DNA of 64,000 nt from Metamycoplasma arthritidis. GTDB lineage: Bacteria > Bacillota_I > Bacilli_A > Mycoplasmatales > Metamycoplasmataceae. The position numbers and the translations under genes are program-made. Below are positions 42,701 through 53,791 of this stretch, piece by piece; within the stretch, counting starts at the first letter, position 1, and each line of letters begins with the position of its first letter. The stretch is taken from positions 248,001 through 312,000 of the forward strand of contig NZ_LR215047.1 of NCBI RefSeq assembly GCF_900660715.1, in the 5' to 3' direction. The notes beneath the pieces were generated by a model, which was not told the DNA's origin, did not search any database, and saw only the letters and a list, made by a program, of their open reading frames with translations.

Positions 42701-44458
42701 AAGCAACTACAAGATGTTCAAATAAAAACTAAAAATGTATCTGTTGAATATGACGCGGTTACAAAAACCATTTATGTTAAATATGAAGTGTATTTACAAA
42801 GCACAAAAGATCCAAATGTAAAAAGTAAAACATTTGTTAAAGATAAAATTAACTTTACTGACCTACTACTAGCTAATGCTTTTGACAAATACAAAGAATT
42901 AATTAATTTAGAAATTAAAAATAAAGCTACGGCTGAAGTATTTGATCCTCATAAGTTAGATAAAAATACTTACTCTAAAATTTTAAAATTCAAAGAATTA
43001 GAAGATTTTCTAGGGTTGTGAGAAAGCATTACCAAATCAGTATCGTTTAGCGATCCTGATGATAATAATGGCACGGTTACTGCCAAACTTAGCATTGAAT
43101 ATCGTGAATACAAAATTACGGTATCTAGAACCATCTTTGGACTAGGCACTAAAGAAAAAATTAAAAACCATAACGATATAGAAGTCCCTAAAGAAATCGC
43201 AAGATTAAATAACTTAATAAAAACTTTAAAGGCCAAATACACAGGGACTTCAATTAAACACCAACCATTAGAAGAAGTATCACAAACTGATTTCGACTTT
43301 AACAACCCTGATGACACTTATGTTGACTTTGTTCATGTTGACAAAATTAAAGCAGTAAATTCAAAGGAAAAGCAAAATAAATTTGTTGGCAAAGTAAGAC
43401 TAGGATCAAAACGTCCTGGTTTCGAAGATATTTTTTCATTAGAAATTTATTCATTCGAAGAAAAAGGCTTTAGTGTAAAAAAACACGATCAAGAAACAAA
43501 ACAAACAATTGAAAGCGAACTGCCAACGCTAAAGCAAAACTATCACCAAAAACAAAAAGAACAAATGATTGCCGAGGGACTAAAAAAACTAGCCAATAAT
43601 AAGCAGTACTTGGCTGATGTTACTAAAGAGCAATTCGAAAAATTTAATGGTATTCTAGAACAAGCATTAGTAGATAGTTTTAATCAAACATTAGAAGTTA
43701 TCATTGATGGTTATGGCAATAGCCAAGAAGTAAGAGAGTTATATCGTTTGTTCTATCAAGTATTTGTAAATCAATCACCACATATGCTTAATTTCTTTAC
43801 CGTTGCTGCTAATGGCCCAAAACAAAAACCATATTTATTTTTAGGCCCCCGCGGAATCAATACATTAAAAAACCTAGTACTGTTCGCCCAACACGTTGGG
43901 CCATGATCACGTGCAATGTTTCAAGTCATGAAAGATAATGCTAAATTATTAGAATCTTTCCTAGATAAATATATTGATGGTCTGGTAGAATTCCCACAAT
44001 TAAGATCAATCATTAATGATCCCCAAAAATCTAACATCATTAAAGAAACTGTTAAAAACTTGATAAATTATGTCATCGAATTTTACTACACGTTTGATTG
44101 AAATGTTTTAACTAGCAAAGAAGCTGCAGATAAGCAAAAAGATTATAGTGGTGGTGCTGGAAGACCTCCTTTTATCTTAGGCTCAGCTTGAAGAGATTTC
44201 TTCTCAACCGATAAATTCATTGAGCCTAAGCATGATGCTAAATCATCATATCGAGATTTAACTTCGCAAATGAAAAAACTCGTTGATGATAATAAGCTAA
44301 CGCAACAAGAACATGATCTTATCTTTCAAAAGTTAAAAGATGCAATTTTCCCAATTTTGAACATTTTTGGCAAGTTAAATCAACCTATATATAATGCGTT
44401 CAAAGAAATTGTCGGATCTTTTAATGAAATTGAAGAAGCCAAAAATAAAAATGATTAA
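39797..44458 (+). CDS. Large repeat lipoprotein (Lipoprotein-17-related type)
   Basis: A 1553-residue surface lipoprotein. The signal peptide ends ALALSC (Cys28). Residues about 50-1000 hold roughly nine diverged tandem units of 70-110 residues. Each has a start like LLPSQ...NYKV, a middle ADDENGTITLKVKL and an end like REITIGGFITKAEFEK; ends such as TITLEGFLTTEEHK, KITLSGFETTASLR and EITISGFLTKSRYI show the register. This matches the variable surface protein domain called Lipoprotein_17 (from memory). The last 450 residues are a distinct helical domain with several Trp. Functions suggested for the family are antigenic variation and adhesion. Confidence 0.88.
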
Positions 44459-44461
44459 TAG

Positions 44462-44494
44462 AAAAACTAAGTTTCAAAAATGAGCTTAGTTTTT
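44462..44494 (+). terminator. Terminator of the large lipoprotein gene
   Basis: AAAAACTAAG pairs with CTTAGTTTTT around a 13-nt loop just past the stop. Confidence 0.8.
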
Positions 44495-44674
44495 AATTTT
44501 CGCTTCAAAAAACAATCAACTAGTAAACAAAAATAAACTATTGTAATAATTAAAATTATTTTAATGCTTTTGTTTTATAATTCATTACGTTACTTATAAA
44601 GTAACCATACTAAAAAGGTTTGCAAACTAAGTTAATTAGTACCTTCAGGATGTGACAAAATATAAGGAGAAAAA

Positions 44675-44980
44675 ATGTTTGCTATTATTGAAACTGGCGG
44701 AAAACAAATTATTGTTAAAGCCGGCGACACTATTTTTATTGAAAAAATAGAAGGCAAAGAAGGCGACAAAGTATCATTTGATAAAGTCTTAGCAATCAAT
44801 GACAAAATTGGTACTCCATATCTAGAAAATGCCGCCGTTTTAGCTGCTATTGAAAAACAAGGAAAAGCTAAAAAAATCGTTGTTTATCGTCACAATGCAA
44901 AAAGCACCCACAAACGTAAATTAGGACACCGTCAACCATATACAAGAGTAAAAATCTTAGAAATAAAGGAAGCTAAATAA
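44675..44980 (+). CDS. rplU: 50S ribosomal protein L21
   Basis: The 101 residues begin [11 protein letters not shown] and end with the conserved [15 protein letters not shown] segment; binds 23S rRNA. TAAGGAG lies 7 nt upstream. A TATAAT at 44574-44579 would give a leader of about 90 nt. The stop shares a base with the rpmA start. Confidence 0.97.
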   Translation: MFAIIETGGKQIIVKAGDTIFIEKIEGKEGDKVSFDKVLAINDKIGTPYLENAAVLAAIEKQGKAKKIVVYRHNAKSTHKRKLGHRQPYTRVKILEIKEAK

Positions 44981-45252
44981 TGGCACATACGAAAGCCGGG
45001 GGAACAACCCGAAATAGCCGTGACTCAGCCGGTAGAAGACTAGGCGTTAAAGCCACTGATGGTCAATTTGTAAACGCCGGAAGTATCATTTACCGTCAAA
45101 GAGGCACAAAAATCTTCCCAGGAAACAATGTTGGCCGTGGTAAAGACGACACCTTATTTGCCCTAATTAGTGGAATTGTTAAGTTTGAAGATCGTATCAA
45201 TCGTAAATTTGCATCTGTATATGCAGTCGAAGATCTAAAAGCCAAAAAATAA
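44980..45252 (+). CDS. rpmA: 50S ribosomal protein L27
   Basis: L27 reaches the peptidyl transferase centre with its N-terminus. The 90 residues start [22 protein letters not shown], directly with the functional tail as in E. coli. The N-terminal extension that Firmicutes cleave with the Prp protease is absent, and no prp gene lies between rplU and rpmA. Confidence 0.97.
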   Translation: MAHTKAGGTTRNSRDSAGRRLGVKATDGQFVNAGSIIYRQRGTKIFPGNNVGRGKDDTLFALISGIVKFEDRINRKFASVYAVEDLKAKK

Positions 45253-45269
45253 ACAACACCCAATTTACT

Positions 45270-45306
45270 AAAAAATACCGAATGACAAAATCGGTATTTT
45301 TATTTT
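45270..45306 (+). terminator. Terminator of rplU-rpmA
   Basis: AAAAATACCGA pairs with TCGGTATTTTT around an 8-nt loop. Confidence 0.85.
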
Positions 45307-45818
45307 GGGCTAAAAATTTTACGAAACGCATTTCTAATAAAGGCTTTGTAAAAGCAAAATTTCCAAACACGATAACATATTATTATGATACTTTTTTAGT
45401 AATTTTGCACAGATTTATTGACTAATTTATTCTCTTCAAAAAAGTGCAATTACTTTCAAAGCAAAAAGCAATTTTTTTAACGACCAAGCTAGGAAATAGT
45501 AATAGAATGAATGTGCTATGAAAAAGTAGTAAATTATGAAAATATCGCTTCTAACAAGCAATAATCTTAGACAGATATTTTCGCGAAGAGTTCTAATGAG
45601 TTTTATCCTTTGATTTTTCTTTTTAATAAACATAACATATTAAATTGATTAATAATCCATTAAATTCATTTCTTCTTCTCAATGTGATAAAACAGCATTA
45701 ACTATTCACATTACTTTTTTATAGTTGTAACAATAGTAATATATGTTACTGTTAGCCATTTACTTGTAAATATACATAAAATTTCTAAGCCAACCTCTAT
45801 CTTAGAAAATATATATTC

Positions 45819-45868
45819 AAAAAAAATGCGCCATTGGCTTTTTAGGGAGCTAATGGTGATTTTTTTGT
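45819..45868 (-). terminator. Terminator of the degV-like gene
   Basis: CCATTGGCT pairs with AGCTAATGG (one mismatch) within A-rich and T-rich flanks; eight A on the plus strand give the T run for the minus transcript. Confidence 0.7.
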
Positions 45869-45899
45869 TTTAGTTTGAAAACACAATTGTTTAATAAAA

Positions 45900-46787
45900 C
45901 TATTTAATTTCGCTAACTTTGGCAAATTCCGAAACTAAATGAGCTGGTAATTTAGCGATGCAAAAGACAATTGCACCAATACCTGTGTGGATCGCAACAT
46001 CATTAGATAGCTTTGAAACATAAACTTTATCCATTTGCGTAATTTCTTTAAAGTTAGTAACAACTTCGTCGATTTTATCGCTAGCGGCGTGAATGATAAT
46101 TGGCACGTAATTGTTTTCGGTATCAGCTTTAGCTTGGTACTCTTCAAACATAGTTTTCATTGATTTATAAATAGTTTTTAAAAAGACTCTTCCAATTCCA
46201 GCTTTTTCTAAAACACCATTTTCAAATTTGATAATTGGCACGATTTTTAACAGTTTTGCAACAGCAGCGGCCGTTTTTGAAAGACGTCCCCCTCTAACTA
46301 AGGCATCGTTAAATTCGGGAATTAATAGCGGTGTCATATTTGGCTGTGCGAAAATTTCTTTGATTTTTTCAAATGATTCACCCTTTTTAAGAGCATCTTC
46401 AGCAACAAGTAAGTCAAATACCATTAAAAATGAAATTTTATTTGACGGAACAACATAAACTTTAGGATTATCTTTATAGAAATTTTCTAACATTTGGAAT
46501 TGACTTGAAAGGTGTTTTGAAATTGGATAGATAACTACCATGTCATAGTCATTAATAAATTCATTAACAATTTGATCAGCCAATCCTAGTGGTGTCATAC
46601 TTGTTGAAGCGGCCACTTTTTTATTAGCTCTTCAAATTTTTGAATATTCTTCAACATCCATATTAACGCCATTTTGATAAGTTTTGCCATCAATATCAGA
46701 TTGTAAAGGCATTAGCTCTCATCCGAACATTCGAGCCTCTTGCTGTGAAAGTCCGCTTGATGAATCAATAATAAATTTTATCTTCAT
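45900..46787 (-). CDS. DegV-family fatty-acid-binding protein
   Basis: DegV/FakB proteins present a fatty acid to the kinase FakA so that exogenous fatty acids can enter phospholipids. The 295 residues begin MKIKFIIDSSSGLS, with the conserved SSSGLS loop, then AASTSMTPLGL (TSxPS-type loop), YPISKHLSSQFQ (the S-G-T/Y lipid-binding loop) and RGGRLSKTAA. Ribosome site AAGGAAAA lies 5 nt upstream. One or more UGA-Trp in the first third. No fakA is visible in the window. Confidence 0.9.
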
Positions 46788-46871
46788 AATTTTCCTTAAA
46801 TTAGCATTTGTGTTCAGAATTATTCAATTATAATTAATTACTACAATAAGTTGCATAAAAGGAATAAAAAA

Positions 46872-48107
46872 ATGACAAAAAATCTCATTGTTGAACTAAA
46901 AAATCGGGGCATTTTTAGCAATATTTCTTCTGAAGAAAAATTCAATGCTTTAGAGAGTAATGTCGGTGTTTATACTGGGTTTGATCCCACTGCCAAAAGT
47001 TTACACTTGGGTAATTATGTTCAAATTGTTAATCTTTTACGCTTCAAAAAATTTGGTTTTAAACCTTTAGCTGTCCTTGGGGGTCTTACCGGGATGATTG
47101 GTGATCCTAGTTATCGTCAAGCCGAACGCAAGTTACTAGATGAAAAAACTATTCTTGCCAATAAAAATGCCATTAAGAAGCAACTTGAGCGATTTGGTCT
47201 TACAATTTTTGACAATTTTGCGATTTACAAAGACTGAAGCATGTTAGATTTTTTAAGAAAACTTGGCCCGCTTGTAAATATTAACTACCTTCTAAGTAAA
47301 GAAAGCATTGCAACTAGACTAGAAAAAGGTTTGTCATTTTTAGAATTCAGTTATCAACTTATCCAAGGCTGAGATTTTAAATATTTATACGAAAATCAGA
47401 ATGTAAAAATTCAATTAGGTGGCTCTGATCAATGAGGAAATATTACTACCGGGCTTGAAATAATTAGAAAATTGCACGGTGAAGGTTCAACCGCTGTTGC
47501 TATTACTGCGAATTTATTGTTAGATGAAAGTGGCAAAAAATTTGGTAAAAGTACTGGTGGCGGTTCACTGTGACTTGACAAAGAAATGACAAGTCCCTTT
47601 GCAATTTATCAATTTCTTTTAAACCGTAGTGATGAAAAAGTTGAGGAGTATTTAAATTGACTAACTTTCCTTAGCCAAGAAGAAATTAAAAAAGTTATTG
47701 ATCAAGCTAAGAATAATAAAGCGGCTCGGCTTGCACAAAAAGCTCTTGCTTACGAAGTTGTTAAAGATATTCATTCACAAGAAATAGCAGAGCAATGCAT
47801 TAAGATTAGCGATATTTTATTTGCGAAATCAAACAATGGTCTTACTAAAAATGATCTTGTAATGCTAAGAGGCACTTTACCTGAATATGAAATAAAACCT
47901 AATCAAAAGTTTATTGAAGCTATTAAAGCAAGCGGTATTTGCACTTCAAATAGAGAAATCCGTGAATTTGTGCAAAAAAAATCTTTTGCAATCGATGGTG
48001 TTGTTGTTGACAATGAAAATCAAATAATTAGTTTTAATAACTTTGATAGCGAATTTGCTTTACTTAAAAAAGGCAAAAAAGAATTTATCATCTTAATAAA
48101 AAAATAG
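46872..48107 (+). CDS. tyrS: Tyrosyl-tRNA synthetase
   Basis: Charges tRNA-Tyr. The 411 residues have the class I signatures HLGNY (HIGH, about residue 45) and KFGKS (KMSKS, about residue 225), the Tyr-binding YTGFDPTA and LGGSDQWGN (W is UGA), and a C-terminal S4-like RNA-binding domain. AAAGGAA precedes the ATG at 46872. The racemase-like gene follows 17 nt later. Confidence 0.97.
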
Positions 48108-48124
48108 GAATATTTTACTAAACA

Positions 48125-49183
48125 ATGTATCCACGTATCGTTATTAATGAAGCTAAGTTTAAAAATAATATTAAAAAAGCAATTGAGATTTGTAAGGCTA
48201 AAAATATTGAAGTTCTAGCTGTTACGAAAGGTTTTGTTGGGCAAAGAAGAATGGCCGAACTTTACTATGAAGCCGGCATTCGTTATTTTGGCGATTCACG
48301 ACTAGATAATTTTGAAGTTTACAAAGACATTCCGGGTCACAAACAAATGTTAAGACTTCCCATGCTAGAAGAAATTCCACGGCTAGTTGAACTTTGTGAT
48401 TCATCACTAAATGGGGATTTAACTATCATTAAAGCGATTAGTGAATACTGTCTTAAAGTCAATAAAGTACATGATATCGTTTTAATGATTGATATGGGCG
48501 ACCGCCGTGAAGGTATTTTGCCAGAAGATACTTTAAAAGTTGTAAAAGAAATCTTAGAATATCGGGGCGTTAATTTAATTGGCATTGGTTGTAATTTTGG
48601 CTGTTATGGCGCTCGTGTGCCATCAAAAGAGACGATGGATAAATTTGTTTCACTTAAAAAAGCCATTGAAACAACATATAACCTAAAACTTAAACATATT
48701 TCTGGGGGAAATTCCCTTAGCTTGCACATGGTTTGAGAAAATACCATGCCTACTGAAGTTAATTTTTTAAGGATGGGTTTTGCTATGATTTTTGGCACCG
48801 AAGATATGTATCGTCAAACAATTGATGGTATGTTTCGTGATACCTTTAGATGTGAAGCTGAAGTAGTTGAAGTTGATTATAAAAGTTCTTTACCAGTTGG
48901 CAAAAGCGGCATTGACGCTTTTGGCCATAAACCAGTTTTTGAGGACATTGGTGATATTAAAAGACTTATTTTAGCAATCGGTAAACTAGATACTATGTTT
49001 GATGCGATGTACCCTTACGATCCTGATTTAAAAATTTTAGGTGGCTCAAGCGACCATTTGATTATTAATGCGCAAGATTCAAAAATCAACTACAAAGCCG
49101 GCGACATTATTACTTTTGGATTAGATTGAGGTAGTTTGCTTTATTTATTTAATTCAAAATTTGTCGAAAAAGTCTTTGAATAA
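48125..49183 (+). CDS. Ornithine/alanine racemase-family PLP enzyme
   Basis: A fold-III PLP barrel enzyme of 352 residues. The start MYPRIVINEAKFKNNIKKA and the PLP-lysine segment VLAVTKGFVG are characteristic of the ornithine racemase/alanine racemase family from amino-acid fermenters; HISGGNSLSLHM and LRMGFAMIFG match phosphate-binding and later segments. It most likely racemises a basic amino acid such as ornithine, but the substrate is inferred. A wall-less organism has no need of D-Ala for peptidoglycan, so the role is puzzling; a link to arginine/ornithine metabolism is possible. It follows tyrS by 17 nt. Confidence 0.85.
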
Positions 49184-49275
49184 GAGCAAAATTAAAAATG
49201 ACGTTTAAGATATAGCAAATAAATTTTTGCTATTTTTATCTATTAATTAGACATTTATTTGTCAATAATTTGTGA

Positions 49276-49281
49276 TAAAAT
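49276..49281 (+). promoter_or_regulatory. -10 box of cdd, leaderless
   Basis: TAAAAT (in GTGATAAAAT) ends 6 nt before the ATG at 49288, followed only by T; TTGTCAATAATT lies upstream as a possible -35 region. Confidence 0.5.
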
Positions 49282-49287
49282 TTTTTT

Positions 49288-49686
49288 ATGATTAATATTA
49301 ATAAACTAAAAGAACGACTTCAATTAGCACATGCACCATATTCAGGTGTTCAAGTGGCAGCGTTAGCTATTACTTCAAGTGGCACTGAATACTATGGAGT
49401 TAATTGCGAAAATCCCGCCTTTCCAAGTGGACTATGTGCTGAAAGAAGTGCTTTATTCGGCAGCGTTGCCTATGGTGCTAAAGTTGGTGATTTTAAAGAA
49501 ATTCATATAATTAGCAACAAAAAACACTTGCTTTATCCATGCTCTGGCTGCTTACAAGTAATCACGCATTTTTTACGCGAAGATGGTATCGTTTACATTT
49601 ATAACAATGATTTAACTAAAAAAGAAATTCACACCATTAAAGACATGGTGCCATATCAAGTAAAAGACAAAGATATCATTGAATAA
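49288..49686 (+). CDS. cdd: Cytidine deaminase
   Basis: Deaminates cytidine and deoxycytidine to uridine forms in pyrimidine salvage. The 132 residues have the zinc motifs CAERSA (catalytic Glu) and PCSGC, and NCENPAFPSGLC for ribose binding. Typical small tetrameric form. No UGA codon. Confidence 0.96.
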   Translation: MININKLKERLQLAHAPYSGVQVAALAITSSGTEYYGVNCENPAFPSGLCAERSALFGSVAYGAKVGDFKEIHIISNKKHLLYPCSGCLQVITHFLREDGIVYIYNNDLTKKEIHTIKDMVPYQVKDKDIIE

Positions 49687-49687
49687 C

Positions 49688-49747
49688 AAAAAATAATAAA
49701 AAAGACTTGTTCCCTACCTTCGGATGCGGGTCTTTTTTATTATTTTT
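49688..49747 (+). terminator. Terminator of cdd
   Basis: A long stem of about 17 bp, AAAATAATAAAAAAGAC with GTCTTTTTTATTATTTT, around a loop of about 23 nt. Confidence 0.85.
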
Positions 49748-49980
49748 GCTACAAGATTAACAAGAGACATGCTTTTGTATTACTAAAAGTTGCAACACAA
49801 TGAACAGCAAATTTCGGCTCAATAATTTTAACTTATTTGTCTTAAAAAATAAAACTAAACCCATACATTTTGTTGACTAAATTAAATTTGTCAACTTGAA
49901 ACTTCAAATAAAAACAAAATAATAAATAGGCAACTAAAATTAGGTGCATACAATAAATATTACAAGATAAGGATACATCA

Positions 49981-52257
49981 ATGAAACACTGAAAAAAACT
50001 ACTACTGTCTGGATCAATTCTAATACCTACAGTTTTTGTTCCTGCGATTGTTGCATCATCATGCGACAATAAAAAAACAAGCGAAAACAAGGAATTAGAT
50101 AAGCAAAAAAACCTTTACTTAAGTAAGTTAGATGAATTAAAAAGTGTCAAAAATGGGCAAATTAAAGATGTTATTACTTCGAAAATTTCGCCTTTAATTG
50201 ATGAATATTATTCAAGAGTATCTAAAGCTTCTTCACTAGAAGAACTAGCTAATCTTAAAAATGAGATGCTTGAAAAAGTTGATAAAGAATTTGAAGAAAA
50301 GCTAGAGATAATTAGAAAAGAATATCTTGATACTATTTCAAAAAATGTTGAAACGATCACAAAATATGGTTTAGAACTAAAAGCCATTAAAGAGAAAATC
50401 AACAAGGAAAAAGACAAAACAAAGAAAGCCGAATTAACAAAACAACGTGTTGAATACGTAAATAGCAAAAAATCAGAAGTTACTGAAATGACTAGCAAAA
50501 TTAAAGCTAGTTATCAAGAGTTAAGAGTTTTAGAACTCTTAAGCGATAAACAAACAATTCGTATGTTCCACACCAATGATGAACATGGAAGAATTTTAGC
50601 TGATGATGGTCGTTATAACAACTACTCAGGTATGACTGGAACAGCTGAGTTCTACAAACGTCGTATGGCTGAGTTAATTCTATCAGCCGGTGATCTAATT
50701 CAAGGGCTGCCAATGAATGATTCTGATAAGGGCTGAACAATTTCGAGAATGGCACAAAAAATGGGTTATCAAGCCGTAGCAGTTGGTAACCACGAATTTG
50801 ATTTTGGTCTTAAACATATTAAAGAAATTGATAAAGAAACTAGTGCCAAAGGTATGCCATTTTTATCATCAAATATTGTCTGAAAACAAGGACACAAAAT
50901 TGATGGTAAAGATGTTAGCGACCAACATGTCTTTAAACCATACATTATTAAGCAACTATCTAATGGCATGAAAGTAGCAGTTTTAGGTATTACAACTCCT
51001 GATACGCAATGAACGAGTCACCCTAACAACTCAAAAGATGTTAATTTCCAAGATCCAACCGAAGCCGCTAAAAGAGTAGTAGCTGAAATTAAAGAAAAAC
51101 ACAAAGATGTTAATTTAATTATGGCAATCACACACTTAGGCGTTGGTAGATCAAATGTTAAGTGGAATTCTGACTATGTTGCTCAACAAGTGCCGGATAT
51201 TGATTTATTTATTGATGGCCACAGTCATACTAAAGTGGATGTTCATAAAATTGCCAATAATCCTGTTAACTACAATACCCAAACCGAAGCTTACACAAAA
51301 TATGTTGGTGATATGAACTTTGTATTTTCGAAAAAAGAAGGTATCATCAAATCAATGCAACAGAAACTTTGAGACATCAACGAAATTGAAATCCTAAATA
51401 GCGGCCTACATGATACAAGTTCAAAACTAAGTCCTGAATATCGTGAACTAGTAGAGCCATTAGAAAGAAAATTTGAAAAAATCAAAAACGAAGAACTATT
51501 TACTAGCGCTTTCTCTTTCAAACATGTCGATACTGTTAATATAAATGGCACTCCTTATTGAAGGGGTAGAGTACAACCAACTAATCTAGGAATTTTTGCT
51601 TCTGATGCTTTAGCATGACGATTCACTAATTCAATAAAACCAGAAAGAGCCGGCAGCCTTTCAATGGACAACGTAATTGGGCTTATGAACGGTGGTGGTC
51701 TCAGATCTGATCTTGAAGCCAAAACTATCACACGGGGTGACATGCTTTCACTTGCGCCTTTTGGCAACCGTATTGCTGCCGTTGGTATTAAAGGCAAACA
51801 ACTAAAAGCAATGTTTGCCCATGGTGTTGCTTCAGTTGGTAGTGGTGCGTTTGGCCAATACTCACATAATGTTTCAATGGACATTGAATACGAAGATGTT
51901 GAAGCCGAAAACAACCCTGGCAAAAAAGTTAGAAAATATACCATTAAAGAAGGAACTTTAAAAATTAATGGTAAAGAAATTCAAGATGATCAAGAATACT
52001 TTGTAGTTTCAAATGATTACATCTTTACTGGTGGTGATCGTTACACGATGCTTAAAAAAGGTTCAGAAGGCGTTAGAGATATCTATGAAGGCGAAGATTT
52101 AATTGAAAGTTTAGTTGCATATGGCAAATATCTAAATAGCACTTCTAAAGATGAAATTGAGAAAAGTCCTTTTGCTAAAGTAATGGAAGAGTATGGTAAA
52201 AAAGATGGCGAAAATTGAACAATCACTAGCGGAATTAAAATTAGTCCCAAAAACTAA
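49981..52257 (+). CDS. Surface lipoprotein 5'-nucleotidase
   Basis: A 758-residue lipoprotein. The signal peptide ends IVASSC (Cys28). Residues about 30-190 form a coiled-coil stalk. The metallophosphatase domain follows with TNDEHGR, GNHEFD, THLG and DGHSHT as metal ligands, then the 5'-nucleotidase C-terminal domain with NGGGLRSDL and LAPFGN. It should hydrolyse external nucleotides (and perhaps NAD or sugar nucleotides) to nucleosides that the cell can import, which fits with cdd upstream and a deoxyribosyltransferase at 60.8 kb. Such ecto-nucleotidases also lower extracellular ATP. Several UGA-Trp. Confidence 0.92.
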
Positions 52258-52280
52258 AAGCATTTAATAATTGCATTTAG

Positions 52281-52311
52281 AAAAGTGTGTTACAAATAGC
52301 ACACTTTTTTA
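52281..52311 (+). terminator. Terminator of the 5'-nucleotidase gene
   Basis: AAAAGTGTG pairs with CACACTTTT around a 10-nt loop, followed by T. Confidence 0.8.
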
Positions 52312-52375
52312 GTTTTGTTTATTTGTGATTGAGGTTTAGTCGGTTATAATTATTGAATTATATTGTGAGGAAAAA

Positions 52376-52924
52376 ATGAAACCCGGCGAAAATAATACAA
52401 CTGCGCAAATAATTATCTACGTTATCCTAGGCTTACTCGGTGCTTTTATTATTACTTTTATTGTTTGAAAAGCGATCAAAGGTAAACTGCTAAAGAAAAA
52501 AGCTGCTAAGGCGGAAGCAATCAAGCAACAAAAAGATTTAGAAATCTTCAATGAGTATGTTATGTCATTTGCAGAGATTATATTTTACACCGAAGAACAG
52601 TTAAAAAGTTTTGTTGTCTCGATTGGCGATATTAAAATGAACAGTATTAAAAATGGCGCAACAAAACTAATTAAAAAACTAATCGAGCGTGATGATTTTG
52701 TTTATACTTTTGTTAACAATGCTCAATATAAAACTTTCCTTGATCATTGTGAGACTCTTAGCATAACTAACTGTAATCTTTGAAATAAAAAAATTCCTAA
52801 TACCATCACATACTTTAAAACTCAGTATGCAGCGATTCCACAAACCCAAAGAAAGCAAGAATATGTAGAGCTTGTAAAAAAATCAATTAGGAGACAATTC
52901 TATGAAGAAGCAGAAAAAAAATAA
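52376..52924 (+). CDS. Uncharacterised membrane protein upstream of pgsA
   Basis: A 182-residue protein with one N-terminal membrane segment at about residues 10-33 (IIIYVILGLLGAFIITFIVW), then a basic stretch and a helical cytoplasmic or external domain with many Lys and Gln. I recall a family named MHJ_0274 at this position in related genomes, untested. GTGAGGA precedes the ATG. It overlaps pgsA by 23 nt, so their translation is coupled and a link to phospholipid synthesis is possible. Confidence 0.78.
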
Positions 52925-53780
52925 AATGCCCAAAGATAAAAAAATAAGAATAAATAAAAATAAATTTGGAGCAGCCAATTGATTAACTGTAACTAGATTG
53001 TTACTGATGATTCCGTTTTTAATTATTATGACTGCGATGTTTGCTTTGCAAACTAATGGATCAAAAACTGAATTTTGATATGAAGGTATTTTACTAAAGG
53101 GATCAGGACACCCAATTTGACAATCAGTTTTATATTGATTAAATGTTACTATCTTTATAGTAGCTATGATAACCGATTTTGTTGATGGACACATCGCAAG
53201 AAAAACTAAAACAATTTCAGCATTTGGCAAAGTTTTTGATCCAATTGCCGATAAAGTTGCTACTAATATGATGCTAATTTTTCTAGCAATGCTAAATTTC
53301 ACTTATTGACCAATTGTTATTTTATTTATCGTAAGAGACATTATGGTTGATGGTACTAGAATGTATGCTTCAAAGAAAAATATTAAGATTCAAGCTAATA
53401 TTTGAGGAAAAATCAAAACTATTTTAGTTTCTTTTGCAATACTAGCCATTGCTTTTAGCGGCCCTTGATTAACACATCTAAAAGATAAAGAAAACAACGA
53501 TAAATCATATGTTTTAATCTATGTTAATTTAACTTTAATAGCCGGATTAATTATTTCATGAGTAAGTGGCATTATTTATATGACTAAGTATCTAAAAGGA
53601 ATTAGAGAAGACTTAGTTAAAGAACTAGAAAAACAATTTGACAATAAAGCCAATGAAAACTCGGATAATAAAACCACGGAAAACACATCAGACGATCATC
53701 ATACCGCTGAAGATAGTGTTCCTCTAGTTGAAGATCAAGAAGAAGCAAAAGCGCAAGTTGATAGTACTCAAAACGCTTAA
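52902..53780 (+). CDS. pgsA: CDP-diacylglycerol-glycerol-3-phosphate 3-phosphatidyltransferase
   Basis: Makes phosphatidylglycerol phosphate at the membrane. The CDP-alcohol phosphotransferase motif DG(x)2AR(x)8G(x)3D(x)3D is intact in DFVDGHIARKT...FGKVFDPIADK. Several hydrophobic segments surround it. The start at 52902 is supported by AGGAG at 52890-52894. The 292 residues exceed the usual 180-200: there is a Lys-rich N-terminus of about 20 residues and an acidic C-terminal tail of about 60 residues. Many UGA-Trp codons. Confidence 0.94.
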
Positions 53781-53791
53781 TAATAATTCAT

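Larger units (their letters stand above)
45253..45899. other. Gene-free interval, 647 bp
   Basis: No convincing gene. It starts with the rplU-rpmA terminator (45270-45306) and ends with the hairpin serving degV (45819-45868). Between them a structured patch at 45538-45582 has arms GAAAATATC and GATATTTTC with an inner GCTT/AAGC hairpin; it could be part of a small RNA. A 65-codon minus frame over 45436-45633 looks spurious. Confidence 0.45.

Noticed and set aside
44580..44674. L21-type ribosomal leader RNA before rplU
   Set aside because: Only a short GTTT/AAAC pairing is visible; not enough to claim the known leader structure.
45436..45633. Minus-strand 65-codon frame
   Set aside because: Low-complexity hydrophobic and basic sequence, no ribosome site and no family resemblance; it overlaps the structured patch.
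46790..46871. T-box riboswitch before tyrS
   Set aside because: The gap is too short and has no T-box sequence or terminator; a normal AAAGGAA site is present.
51555..51944. Minus-strand 129-codon frame
   Set aside because: It is the antisense shadow of the 5'-nucleotidase domain, which has all expected motifs.
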